Source of the DNA: Edaphobacter sp.
GTDB lineage: Bacteria > Acidobacteriota > Terriglobia > Terriglobales > Acidobacteriaceae
Reading direction: 5' to 3'
NCBI GenBank assembly: GCA_025462645.1
Contig: JAOAPB010000110.1
Coordinates: 1-37,747, forward strand
Length of the DNA: 37,747 bases
Under the pieces are notes generated by a model, which searched no databases, had not been told where the DNA came from, and saw only the letters and a list, made by a program, of their open reading frames with translations. Positions 25,568-34,286 of this stretch are shown in pieces (the stretch's first letter is position 1; each line of letters begins with the position of its first letter). A program made the translations under genes and the position numbers.

Positions 25568-26721
25568 TGCACACTCCCAACTCACCGAACCCCGCCGCCA
25601 AGAGCCCTGAAGAATGGCTGGAGAAGGTTGCGCCAGAGAAGACGCGCGGAACCTTCAAGCTCTTCCTCGGCTATGCGCCGGGCGTGGGCAAGACATACAA
25701 CATGCTGAGCGAGGCAATCCGCCGGCATCAGCGCGGAGAAGATATCGTAATCGGCGTTGTGGAGACGCACGGGCGGCCACGCACGGCGGAGCTCGCCGCA
25801 CAACTCGAACAGATTCCGCGCCAGCGGATCGAATACAAGGGAGTGGTCTTCGAGGAGATGGACCTCGATGGCATTCTCGCGCGTCGGCCGCAGATCGTCC
25901 TGATCGACGAGCTGGCCCACACCAACATCGAGGGCAGCAAACACCGCAAGCGGTACGAGGATGTACTCGACGTATTAGCGGCAAATATCGACGTACTGGC
26001 AACGATGAACGTACAGCACATCGAGAGCGCCGCGCCTACAGTGCAGAGCGTCACCGGCATCCAGATCCGGGAGACCGTGCCGGACTGGCTGATCCAGCGA
26101 GCCGACGAGATCGTAATGGCTGATCTGACGCCTGAGGCCTTGCAGACACGTATGAGCCGCGGCGATATCTATGGCGTCGACCGCGCGGAGAAGGCGCTCG
26201 CCAACTTCTTCCGACGCGGCAACCTGATTGCCTTGCGCGAGCTCGCGTTGCAGCACGTCACCAAGGCAGTCGATCGCAATCTCACGGCCTACATGGACGC
26301 AAAGCGCATTCAGGACACCTGGGCTGTGCGCGAACGCGTCGCGGTATGCATCAGCTCGAACAGCGCCTCGCAGATGTTGATCGCCCGCGGTGCACGCGTG
26401 GCCGAAGGTGTCGGCGGCGAGCTCTTCGTGCTCCATATCGAGACCGACCGGGAGCACCTGGAAGAAGATCAAAGCACGCTTGAGGCAAACATGCAGTTTG
26501 CCCGCAATCTGAACGCACAGGTCTTCGTCGTTAAGGGAAAGAACATCGCCCACACCGCTGCCGCCTTCGTGCGCGAGAGGCGAATCACGCATATCGTCTT
26601 CGGCCGTACCGCCGTCACCGGTCTGCGAAAATATCTCTACTACTGGGCGATCCAACACTTCCTGCGCGAAGCCCCCAACGTGGATGTCCACATCGTCACA
26701 CAGCACTCGGAGCATGAATGA
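25567..26721 (+). CDS. kdpD: KdpD N-terminal half: KdpD sensor plus universal-stress domain
   Basis: 384 residues. The KdpD domain (about 28-235) has a Walker A motif GYAPGVGKT at 35-43, Walker B VLIDELAHTN at 111-120 and the conserved RKRYEDVLDVLAANIDVLATMNVQH. A universal-stress-protein-like domain fills about 250-380. In ordinary KdpD these are fused to the membrane and kinase parts and sense ATP, K+ and, in some bacteria, c-di-AMP through the USP domain. Here the chain stops after USP with no membrane helix, so it is a soluble partner. The stop overlaps kdpE (ATGA), showing co-translation. The kinase half is on the opposite strand at 24098-25555. Confidence 0.92.
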   Translation: MHTPNSPNPAAKSPEEWLEKVAPEKTRGTFKLFLGYAPGVGKTYNMLSEAIRRHQRGEDIVIGVVETHGRPRTAELAAQLEQIPRQRIEYKGVVFEEMDLDGILARRPQIVLIDELAHTNIEGSKHRKRYEDVLDVLAANIDVLATMNVQHIESAAPTVQSVTGIQIRETVPDWLIQRADEIVMADLTPEALQTRMSRGDIYGVDRAEKALANFFRRGNLIALRELALQHVTKAVDRNLTAYMDAKRIQDTWAVRERVAVCISSNSASQMLIARGARVAEGVGGELFVLHIETDREHLEEDQSTLEANMQFARNLNAQVFVVKGKNIAHTAAAFVRERRITHIVFGRTAVTGLRKYLYYWAIQHFLREAPNVDVHIVTQHSEHE

Positions 26722-27431
26722 AGCAGAATGAACGCGACCAGCCGGCAAAGATCCTGATCGTCGACGACGAGCCGCAGATCATCCGCGTCCTCAAAACAGC
26801 GCTCTCCACCCAGGGCCACTCGATCCGCACCTCGCTGAACGGCCTCGACGGTCTGCTCGTCTTTCGCGAGTGGAATCCCGATGTGGTGATCACGGACCTC
26901 TCCATGCACGAGATGAGCGGCATCGAGCTGTGCCACCAGATTCGCGCGACGAGCAAGACCCCCATTATTGTGCTCTCTGTGCGCGATCAGGAGGCTGTGA
27001 AGGTCGCGGCGCTCGATGCCGGAGCCGACGACTACGTTACGAAGCCATTCAGCATTCAGGAGCTTCAGGCCCGCGTGCGCGCCCAGTTGCGTCGCACAAC
27101 CACGCCCAAGGAGACGCCGCAGATCATCTCGCTGGGCGACTTCGTCATCGACAGACCGCAGCATCGCGTGACCGTCCGCGGACAGGACACGCATCTTACC
27201 CCGAAGCAGTTCGACCTGCTGGTGTGCCTTGCAGAACACGCCGGCCAGGTGCTCACCCACCGCGCCCTGCTGCATGCCGTCTGGGGTACAAACGCCGATC
27301 AGCCCGAGTACCTGCGCGTCCATATCGGACAGCTGCGGAAGAAGATCGAGACCACCGACGAGCCGTGCTATATCGTGACGGAACCCTGGATCGGTTATCG
27401 CTTCCATCCCACCGGGAAAGACGAGTTGTAA
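26718..27431 (+). CDS. kdpE: response regulator KdpE (OmpR/PhoB family)
   Basis: 237 residues. The receiver domain (about 10-125) has the acidic pair Asp16-Asp17 in LIVDDEP, phospho-acceptor Asp60 in VITDLSM and Lys109 in YVTKPF. The winged-helix DNA-binding domain (about 135-232) includes LTPKQFDLLVCLAEHAGQVLTHRALLHAVWG and the terminal hairpin YIVTEPWIGYRF. Its role is to activate kdpFABC when K+ is low. The start ATG overlaps the kdpD-N stop (ATGA). Likely binding sites, three TTTACG repeats, begin just after its own stop codon. Confidence 0.96.
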   Translation: MKQNERDQPAKILIVDDEPQIIRVLKTALSTQGHSIRTSLNGLDGLLVFREWNPDVVITDLSMHEMSGIELCHQIRATSKTPIIVLSVRDQEAVKVAALDAGADDYVTKPFSIQELQARVRAQLRRTTTPKETPQIISLGDFVIDRPQHRVTVRGQDTHLTPKQFDLLVCLAEHAGQVLTHRALLHAVWGTNADQPEYLRVHIGQLRKKIETTDEPCYIVTEPWIGYRFHPTGKDEL

Positions 27432-27437
27432 AGCTCC

Positions 27438-27476
27438 TTTACGACTTCTTTACGAGTTTCCTACCCACCCTTTACG
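27438..27476 (+). promoter_or_regulatory. candidate KdpE operator: three TTTACG direct repeats in helical phase
   Basis: TTTACG occurs at 27438-27443, 27449-27454 and 27471-27476. The offsets of 11 and 22 bp keep all copies on the same face of the helix, as expected for tandem binding by OmpR/PhoB-type dimers, and the hexamer resembles the TTTACA element of the E. coli kdp operator. A flanking dyad GTAAAG-CTC-CTTTAC (27428-27442) overlaps the first copy. Position and spacing strongly suggest that KdpE acts here to drive the downstream kdp genes. Confidence 0.65.
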
Positions 27477-27707
27477 TTGAAAGGCATTCCATAGGGATAA
27501 TGCCGTGCGTAAGGAGGCGGCGATGAGACCCCATGCTGAATACATCTGATTTACCTTCTCTTCTGTCTGCCACTCCGGGCTCCTTCCCTCCTTCTAGAAA
27601 GTTCAAGATCAGCCCGCTGTCCAGTCACTGGCACGACGCGCCGAAGGCTCTTACGACAAGCCGACCCGCAACACCCTATCACCTCTAATTGAAGGAGAGC
27701 ACACCCC
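27477..27707 (+). promoter_or_regulatory. kdp operon promoter region and long leader
   Basis: A GATAAT -10-like box at 27496-27501 follows the last TTTACG repeat by 19 bp. A poor -35 is typical of activator-dependent promoters. It lies inside a short dyad GGCATT...AATGCC (27483-27504). From there to the first start codon is about 200 nt of untranslated leader. A long-range pairing CGGGCT / AGCCCG (about 27568-27620) is possible. I could not match the leader to a known riboswitch. An upstream GGAG at 27694-27697 serves the first peptide. Confidence 0.5.
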
Positions 27708-27809
27708 ATGTGGGATATCGGATGCATTGCAGCAAGCGTGGCCTTCTTCATTCTGGCCATCGCCTACACCACCGGCTGCGACAGGCTGGGCACAAAGGAG
27801 AGCAAATGA
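27708..27809 (+). CDS. 33-residue membrane peptide upstream of kdpF
   Basis: MWDIGCIAASVAFFILAIAY followed by TTGCDRLGTKESK: one membrane helix, then a Cys-Asp-Arg-Leu motif and a short basic tail. A GGAG ribosome site lies 10 nt upstream, and the stop overlaps the kdpF start (ATGA at 27806-27809), so it is read as part of the operon. I recall similar short proteins with a CDxL motif beside kdp genes in other bacteria, but no characterised function. It may be an additional small subunit or assembly factor of the Kdp pump. Confidence 0.75.
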   Translation: MWDIGCIAASVAFFILAIAYTTGCDRLGTKESK

Positions 27810-27895
27810 CGATCGAAGTCCTCCTTCTCTCGCTTGTCACTGTCGCACTCCTCGTCTACCTCGTCTACGCGCTTCTACGCCCAGAAAAGTTTTAG
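27806..27895 (+). CDS. kdpF: KdpF, small subunit of the K+-transporting ATPase
   Basis: A 29-residue single-helix peptide ending in the family signature VYLVYALLRPEKF. KdpF stabilises the KdpABC complex through lipid-like contacts. The start ATG overlaps the preceding peptide's TGA, and GGAG sits about 6 nt upstream. It is the first canonical gene of the kdpFABC set. A longer frame beginning at 27689 reads through the preceding peptide in another frame and is not used. Confidence 0.9.
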   Translation: MTIEVLLLSLVTVALLVYLVYALLRPEKF

Positions 27896-27922
27896 CAAGC
27901 TTCAAAAAGGAAAGCCTCGACC

Positions 27923-29698
27923 ATGACCGCCAATGGCTGGTTTCAAATCTCCGTCTTCTTCGCCCTGATTCTCGTCTGCGCGAAGCCTCTCGGCCTCTAT
28001 ATGGCCCGCGTCTTCGAACGCGAACGCACCTTCGCTGACCGCGTCTTCCGCCCGATCGAGCGGCTGATCTATCGTCTCAGCGGCATCGATGAGTCCCATG
28101 AGATGCGCTGGACCGAGTACTCCGTCGTGATGCTGCTGTTCAGTGTTGTCACGCTGCTGGCAACATATGCGATCGAACGGCTACAGAGCTTATTGCCCTT
28201 GAATCCGCAGCACCTGGCCGCGGTCAATCCTGATCTTGCACTCAACACGGCCGTATCCTTCACGACGAACACGAACTGGCAGTCTTATGTGCCTGAGTTG
28301 ACGATGAGCTACCTGACGCAGATGCTCACGCTGGCATACCACAACTTCTTCTCGGCAGCGGCGGGCATGGCACTGGCGGTTGCGCTGATCCGCGGCATCT
28401 CCCGCAAGGAGTCGAAGACCCTCGGTAACTTCTGGGTAGACATGACTCGCGCCTCGCTCTGGGTGCTTCTCCCCACCTGCTTCATCTATGCGCTTCTGCT
28501 GGTCTCGCAGGGAGTCGTACAGAACTTCCGCCCGTACGATCAGGCAAAGTTGGTGCAACCGCAGACTGTAACGACCACAGGTACAGATGGCAAGACAACG
28601 ACGCAGACCGTCACTACGCAGAACATCGCCCAGGGTCCGGTCGCCTCGCAGGAGGCCATCAAGATGCTCGGCACCAACGGCGGCGGATTCTTCAACACCA
28701 ACAGCGCGCATCCATTCGAGAACCCAACGCCGCTCTCGAACCTGTTGCAGATGTTCTCCATCTTCCTCATCCCTGCAGCCCTCACCGTTACGCTAGGCCG
28801 CATGACCCGCTCGCCCAGACACGGCTGGGCCGTCTTCGCCGCTATGTCCGTGCTCTTCTTCGCTGGAGTATTCGTCGCGTACTACGCCGAAGCCCAGCCC
28901 AACCCTCTGCTTCACTCCGTCAATCAGCAGGCAACGACCGCGCAGGCAGGCGGCAACATGGAGGGCAAAGAGGTTCGCTTCGGCATCGCCAACTCGGCAC
29001 TCTTCGCCACCGTCACCACCGACGCAAGCTGCGGCGCGGTGAACTCCATGCACGACTCCTTCATGCCGCTGGGCGGACTCGTCCCAATGGTCAACATCAT
29101 GCTGGGCGAGGTCATCTTCGGCGGCGTGGGAGCTGGGCTCTACGGAATGCTCATCTTCGTCATCCTCGCCGTCTTCATCGCGGGATTGATGGTAGGGCGC
29201 ACGCCCGAGTACCTGGGCAAGAAGATCGAGTCCTTCGACGTGAAGATGGCCATGCTCTATGTGCTGATCTTCCCGCTCTCGATCCTCGGCTTTTCTGCCG
29301 CTTCGCTGATGATGCCAAACCTTGGCCTCTCCTCGCTCGCCAACGCCGGACCGCACGGCCTATCGGAGATTCTCTACGCCTACACCTCCGCCACGGGCAA
29401 CAACGGCTCCGCCTTTGCGGGTCTCAGCGCAAACACACACTGGTATAACCTGTCGCTCGCTACAGCCATGCTGGTAGGCCGCTTTCTGATGATCGTGCCG
29501 ATGCTTGCAGTGGCCGGCAGCCTTGCAAAAAAGAAGCTGGTGCCACCGTCACCCGGAACCTTCCCCGTGCATACGCCTCTGTTCACCGCCCTTCTGGTCG
29601 GCGTCATCCTCATCGTCGGTGCTCTCACGTTCTTCCCGGCGCTCTCACTCGGTCCCATCCTCGAGCACCTTCTGCTGCACGCCGGAAAAAGTTTCTAA
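27923..29698 (+). CDS. kdpA: potassium-transporting ATPase subunit A
   Basis: 591 residues, in the normal size range. KdpA is the K+ channel-like subunit related to SKT/Trk proteins with four pore loops. Selectivity-loop regions are visible: VSFTTNTNWQSY, the signature GTNGGGFFNTNSAHPFENPT, and TTDASCGAVNSMHDS, plus a later TSATGNNGSAFAG. About ten transmembrane helices run to a hydrophobic C terminus ending HLLLHAGKSF. An AGGAA site precedes the ATG. Expressed as part of kdpFABC, it lets the complex import K+ at micromolar levels. Confidence 0.97.
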   Translation: MTANGWFQISVFFALILVCAKPLGLYMARVFERERTFADRVFRPIERLIYRLSGIDESHEMRWTEYSVVMLLFSVVTLLATYAIERLQSLLPLNPQHLAAVNPDLALNTAVSFTTNTNWQSYVPELTMSYLTQMLTLAYHNFFSAAAGMALAVALIRGISRKESKTLGNFWVDMTRASLWVLLPTCFIYALLLVSQGVVQNFRPYDQAKLVQPQTVTTTGTDGKTTTQTVTTQNIAQGPVASQEAIKMLGTNGGGFFNTNSAHPFENPTPLSNLLQMFSIFLIPAALTVTLGRMTRSPRHGWAVFAAMSVLFFAGVFVAYYAEAQPNPLLHSVNQQATTAQAGGNMEGKEVRFGIANSALFATVTTDASCGAVNSMHDSFMPLGGLVPMVNIMLGEVIFGGVGAGLYGMLIFVILAVFIAGLMVGRTPEYLGKKIESFDVKMAMLYVLIFPLSILGFSAASLMMPNLGLSSLANAGPHGLSEILYAYTSATGNNGSAFAGLSANTHWYNLSLATAMLVGRFLMIVPMLAVAGSLAKKKLVPPSPGTFPVHTPLFTALLVGVILIVGALTFFPALSLGPILEHLLLHAGKSF

Positions 29699-29716
29699 GA
29701 CAGAAAGAAAACACCA

Positions 29717-31756
29717 ATGGCAAATACCCGCAAACGCTCTCTCTGGGACACAAAGATCGTACGTCGCGCTCTGGTCGACGCACTGGCCAAGCTGAACCCG
29801 CGCACCATGATGAAGAACCCGGTCATGTTCGTCGTGGAGATCGGCAGCGTCATCACCACCATCTATCTGTTCCGCAATATCGCCGCGCATCACCAGTCCG
29901 TGCGCTTCGATCTGCAGATCACGCTATGGCTCTGGTTCACGGTCCTCTTCGCCAACTTCGCCGAGGCCATGGCGGAGGGCCGCGGTAAAGCTCAAGCCGA
30001 TGCGCTTCGCCGCGCCAAATCCGAGACGACCGCAGTCCGCCTGCGCAGCGACGGCAGCACGGAGGATGTACCCAGCTCCGACCTGCGCTCTGGCGATCTC
30101 GTTCTCGTAATCGCCGGCAGCATGATTCCTGGCGATGGTGAGGTAATCGAAGGTGTGGCCTCAGTCGACGAATCCGCCATCACCGGCGAGTCCGCTCCCG
30201 TGATCCGCGAGGCAGGCGGAGATCGCTCTGCCGTCACCGGCGGCACGCGCGTCCTCTCCGACCAGATCAAGGTACGCATCACCTCCAACCCCGGCGAGAC
30301 CTTCCTCGATCGCATGATCGCGCTGGTCGAAGGTGCGGAGCGCCAGAAGACTCCGAATGAGATCGCCCTCAACATCTTGCTGGCCGGTCTCACGATCATC
30401 TTCCTGCTCGCAGTCGTCACGCTGCAGCCGATTGCGATCTATTCGTCCGCTCCCCAGACTGTCTTCGTTCTGATCTCGCTGCTTGTCTGCCTTATCCCCA
30501 CGACTATCGGCGGCCTGCTCTCGGCCATCGGCATCGCGGGCATGGATCGCCTGGTGCAGCACAACGTCCTCGCCATGTCTGGCCGCGCGGTGGAGGCGGC
30601 AGGCGACGTCAACACGCTGCTGCTGGACAAGACCGGCACCATCACGCTCGGCAACCGGCAAGCCTCCGAGTTCATCCCCGCACCCGGTGTCACCAAAGAT
30701 CAGCTGGCCGACGCAGCGCAGCTCTCCTCCCTGCCGGACGAAACGCCCGAGGGCCGCAGCATCGTCGTACTCGCGAAGGAGATGTATGGCCTGCGCGGCC
30801 GGGAGCTCGGCGATCTGCTGGCGGAGTTCGTACCCTTCTCCGCAGTCACGCGTATGTCAGGCGTCAACCTTGACGGCCGCATCATCCGCAAAGGCTCGAC
30901 CGACGCTATCGCCGCCTTCATCAAGGAGAACGGCGGCACGATGCCCGAGGAGGTTCGCGCAGCCGTCGAAGTGGTCGCGCGCAGCGGAGGCACACCGCTG
31001 GTCGTAGCGGAGAATCGCACGGCACTCGGCGTCATCCATCTCAAGGACATCGTGAAGGGCGGCATGAAGGAGCGCTTCGCGCAGCTCCGCTCCATGGGGA
31101 TCAAGACCATCATGATCACCGGAGACAATCCGCTCACCGCCGCCGCCATCGCTCGCGAGGCCGGTGTCGACGACTTCCTCGCCGAGGCCAAGCCCAAGGA
31201 CAAGATGGACCTCATCAAGCGCGAGCAGGCCGAAGGCAAACTCGTCGCCATGACCGGCGACGGCACCAACGACGCACCCGCACTGGCCCAGGCCGACGTA
31301 GGCGTCGCCATGAACACCGGAACGCAAGCCGCGAAGGAGGCCGGCAACATGGTCGACCTCGACAGCAATCCCACCAAGCTCATCGAGATCGTCGAGATCG
31401 GCAAGCAGCTCCTCATGACACGCGGCGCTCTCACCACCTTCTCCATCGCGAACGACGTGGCCAAGTACTTCGCCATCATTCCGGCCATGTTCGCGGCAAC
31501 CTTTCCCGTGCTCACCGCGCTGAACATCATGCACCTGAAGACGCCGCAGTCCGCGATCCTCTCGGCCGTCATCTTCAACGCACTGATCATCGTCGGCCTG
31601 ATTCCGCTTGCACTGCGCGGCGTGGGCTACAAGGCCATGTCGGCAGAGGCGTTGCTCCGCCGCAACCTGATCATCTACGGCATCGGCGGCCTCATCGCGC
31701 CCTTCCTCGGCATCAAGCTCATCGACATGATCATCACCGCCATTCACCTGGCCTAA
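29717..31756 (+). CDS. kdpB: potassium-transporting P-type ATPase subunit B
   Basis: 679 residues, standard length. The catalytic P-type ATPase subunit has the phosphorylated Asp304 in DKTGTITLGN, the actuator motif TGES at 156-159, nucleotide-binding KGSTDAI and GGTPLVV, and the hinge motif TGDGTNDAPALAQADVGVAM. The membrane motif CLIPTTIGGLL lies before the phosphorylation site. The Ser of TGES is the residue reported to be phosphorylated for down-regulation in E. coli and is kept here. It lies 18 bp after kdpA. Confidence 0.98.
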   Translation: MANTRKRSLWDTKIVRRALVDALAKLNPRTMMKNPVMFVVEIGSVITTIYLFRNIAAHHQSVRFDLQITLWLWFTVLFANFAEAMAEGRGKAQADALRRAKSETTAVRLRSDGSTEDVPSSDLRSGDLVLVIAGSMIPGDGEVIEGVASVDESAITGESAPVIREAGGDRSAVTGGTRVLSDQIKVRITSNPGETFLDRMIALVEGAERQKTPNEIALNILLAGLTIIFLLAVVTLQPIAIYSSAPQTVFVLISLLVCLIPTTIGGLLSAIGIAGMDRLVQHNVLAMSGRAVEAAGDVNTLLLDKTGTITLGNRQASEFIPAPGVTKDQLADAAQLSSLPDETPEGRSIVVLAKEMYGLRGRELGDLLAEFVPFSAVTRMSGVNLDGRIIRKGSTDAIAAFIKENGGTMPEEVRAAVEVVARSGGTPLVVAENRTALGVIHLKDIVKGGMKERFAQLRSMGIKTIMITGDNPLTAAAIAREAGVDDFLAEAKPKDKMDLIKREQAEGKLVAMTGDGTNDAPALAQADVGVAMNTGTQAAKEAGNMVDLDSNPTKLIEIVEIGKQLLMTRGALTTFSIANDVAKYFAIIPAMFAATFPVLTALNIMHLKTPQSAILSAVIFNALIIVGLIPLALRGVGYKAMSAEALLRRNLIIYGIGGLIAPFLGIKLIDMIITAIHLA

Positions 31757-31768
31757 GGACATACGAAC

Positions 31769-32350
31769 ATGCGCCGCAATATCATCACTGCCATCCTCTA
31801 CACCGTCGTAACCACCGTCCTCTTCGGCCTCGTCTACCCCTTCGTCGTCACCGGGGCCGCCCAGCTTCTCTTCAAGGACAAGGCGAACGGCCAGCTCATC
31901 CAGCAAAACGGGCAGCTCATCGGCTCCCGCATCATAGGCCAGCCCTTCTCGGCTCCCGGCTACTTCCACTCCCGGCCATCGGCTGCGGGCAACGGCTACG
32001 ACGCCGCGAACTCCAGCGGCTCCAACTACGCCCCCACCAACAAGAAGCTCGTCGATCGCGTCTCTGGCGACGTCACGGCATTGCAACAGGATCACCCCAG
32101 CACGGATGTTCCAGTCGATCTCGTCACAGCCTCCGGCTCCGGACTCGACCCGCACATTACTCCCGCAGGCGCGGAGTTCCAGGTCGCGCGCATCGCCCAC
32201 GAACGTCATCTCTCCGAGGACGCCGTCCGCCACGTGATCGCCCGGCACACCGAGGGCCGTCAGCTAGGCTTCCTCGGCGAACCCCGCGTCAACGTGCTCG
32301 AACTCAACCTCGAACTCGATCGCATCGCGCCTGTCAGCCTCATGAAATAG
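31769..32350 (+). CDS. kdpC: potassium-transporting ATPase subunit C
   Basis: 193 residues. One N-terminal membrane helix (about 6-28) is followed by a periplasmic domain with the family motifs IIGQPFSAPGYFHSRPSA, SGSNYAPTNKKL and the DLVTASGSGLDPHITPAGAEFQ block, and the C-terminal GEPRVNVLELNLELD. KdpC stabilises the complex and may raise affinity for ATP. AAGGA lies about 10 nt upstream of the ATG. It ends the kdp operon. The following 109 bp before the GH28 gene hold no clear terminator. Confidence 0.97.
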   Translation: MRRNIITAILYTVVTTVLFGLVYPFVVTGAAQLLFKDKANGQLIQQNGQLIGSRIIGQPFSAPGYFHSRPSAAGNGYDAANSSGSNYAPTNKKLVDRVSGDVTALQQDHPSTDVPVDLVTASGSGLDPHITPAGAEFQVARIAHERHLSEDAVRHVIARHTEGRQLGFLGEPRVNVLELNLELDRIAPVSLMK

Positions 32351-32459
32351 CGGTCAAACACAGGCATCCCGGATCGAACGTACTTTTCCTGGTGAGATCA
32401 TCTTCCCAGGCAATGCATCTCTTTTGGTCTGACCTCTTCTCTGCTAGGATTGCCTGCCT

Positions 32460-34106
32460 ATGGACTCCTTCAACTCAGCTCGTCGCGAACTCCTTAAACT
32501 CAGCGGGATGGGTCTGGCCGCAGCCGCAGCCACCACCGTACCCGCAGCCTACGCCGCCACCAAGCGCTCATCGCTCGCAGCTAATTCCTACATCTTCGAC
32601 GTGCGGACCTATGGAGCCGTAGGCGACGGAAAGACGGTCGACTCCCCTGCCATCAACAAAGCAATCGAAGCAGCGGCGGCAGCGGGAGGAGGCACGGTGC
32701 TCTTCCCAGCCGGAACCTGGCTCAGCTTCTCTATCCGCCTGAAAAGCCACGTCAACCTCCACCTCTCCCAGGGCGCAATCATCCTTGCCGCAGATTCACC
32801 TCTCCCCGGAGCCACCACCGGCTACAACAGCGGCACCTACGATGCCGCTGAGCCCAACACCGCATGGGATGCCTATCAGGACTACGGCCACAATCACTGG
32901 CACAACTCCCTCCTCTGGGGCGAGGACATCCACGACCTCAGCATCACCGGCCCCGGCCTCATCTACGGCAAGGGCCTCAGCTTTGGAGGCAACCGCGCCG
33001 CCCGAGGCAACTACCCACTCTTCAAAGCCGAGCAGCCCGGCGTGGGCAACAAGGCCATCGCACTCAAGAACTGCCGCAACGTCATCTTCCGCGACTTCTC
33101 CATCCTCAAGGGCGGCCACTTCGGCTTCCTGCTCACCGGAGTCGACAATCTCACCATCGACAACATCACCATCGACACCGACCGCGACGGCATCGACATC
33201 GACTGCTGCAAGAACGTCCGCGTCTCCAACTGCTTCGTCAACTCGCCATGGGACGACGGCATCTGCCCCAAATCCAGCTACGCTCTCGGCTACGCCCGCG
33301 CCACCGAGAACATGACCATCACCAACTGCTACGTCTCCGGCTACTACGAGCTCGGCACCTTATACGACGGCACCTTCAAGAAGTTCGCCCCCGACTTCAG
33401 AGTCCCGCGCAACGGCCGCATCAAGTGCGGTACCGAGTCCAACGGCGGCTTCAAGAACATCACCATCTCCAACTGCGTCTTCGAGGGCTGCATGGGCCTT
33501 GCTCTCGAGAGCGAAGACGGCGCCCTCTGCGAGGACATCGCCATCTCCAACATCTCCATGCGCGACGTCGTCAACGCGCCGCTCTTCTTCCGCCTGGGCT
33601 CCCGTCTGCGCGGCCCCAGGGAGAGCACAAAGGTCGGAACCCTTCAGCGCGTCGTCGTCGACAACCTCGTCAGCTACAACACAGGAGCCCACATCTCCTC
33701 TATCCTCAGTGGCATCCCCGGCAACGCCATCCAGGACATCAAGCTCTCCAACATCTACATTCAGCACCTGGGCGGAGCCTCCGCCGACATGGCAAAGATC
33801 GTGCTCCCGGAGAACGCCGAGAAGTACCCCGATCCCCACATGTTCGGCACCGATACTCCCTCTCAGGGCTTCTATCTCCGCCACATCAACCGGCTAGAGA
33901 TGAGTCACGTCGAGGTGCAGCCCGCACAGCCCGACCAGCGTCCCACCTTCTATCTCGAAGACGTCAACCGCGCCGACTTCATCGCCGTCACCGCCCCCAC
34001 AACCCCCGCGGCCTTCCAGCTCAACAAGGTCACCGACCTCCGCATCCTGCTGAGCCGCGCGGCAAAGGACACGCAGCTCGACACCGCCGACAACAAAACC
34101 ATCTAG
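32460..34106 (+). CDS. Tat-exported GH28 polygalacturonase-like glycoside hydrolase
   Basis: 548 residues. The N terminus has a twin-arginine signal (NSARRELLKLSGMGLAAAAA), consistent with export of a folded enzyme. The catalytic part is a right-handed beta-helix starting with IFDVRTYGAVGDGKTVDSPAINKAI and FPAGTWLS. GH28 landmarks are TDRDGIDID (about 240), WDDGICPKS with the Asp pair (about 263) and NGRIKCGT (about 320). The usual GHG motif is not obvious. It probably trims galacturonide chains of plant pectin. AGGA lies about 10 nt before the ATG. Confidence 0.9.
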   Translation: MDSFNSARRELLKLSGMGLAAAAATTVPAAYAATKRSSLAANSYIFDVRTYGAVGDGKTVDSPAINKAIEAAAAAGGGTVLFPAGTWLSFSIRLKSHVNLHLSQGAIILAADSPLPGATTGYNSGTYDAAEPNTAWDAYQDYGHNHWHNSLLWGEDIHDLSITGPGLIYGKGLSFGGNRAARGNYPLFKAEQPGVGNKAIALKNCRNVIFRDFSILKGGHFGFLLTGVDNLTIDNITIDTDRDGIDIDCCKNVRVSNCFVNSPWDDGICPKSSYALGYARATENMTITNCYVSGYYELGTLYDGTFKKFAPDFRVPRNGRIKCGTESNGGFKNITISNCVFEGCMGLALESEDGALCEDIAISNISMRDVVNAPLFFRLGSRLRGPRESTKVGTLQRVVVDNLVSYNTGAHISSILSGIPGNAIQDIKLSNIYIQHLGGASADMAKIVLPENAEKYPDPHMFGTDTPSQGFYLRHINRLEMSHVEVQPAQPDQRPTFYLEDVNRADFIAVTAPTTPAAFQLNKVTDLRILLSRAAKDTQLDTADNKTI

Positions 34107-34286
34107 CCAACGCCTAAGGTGTCCTTCCGGGTCGAATAACTCCCAGCGGGACGCCTCAACTCCTGTGCCTCAATTTCTGCGCCACGGTCTCCTGCGCCTC
34201 GTCCGCTCGAATAGGATTGTGCTGCGCCGAACTCCGTGTTTTCATCGGTTTGTGTATAACGATTGAGCAGCACACAGGAGCAATCC

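Noticed and set aside
30857..32248. A 463-codon open frame on the minus strand across kdpB and kdpC
   Set aside because: It spans two well-identified genes on the other strand and has shadow-type composition (rich in Asp, Gly, Val) with no motif.
32864..34117. A 417-codon plus-strand frame over the GH28 gene
   Set aside because: Arg/His/Gln/Leu-dominated shadow translation; the GH28 frame has a Tat signal and catalytic motifs.
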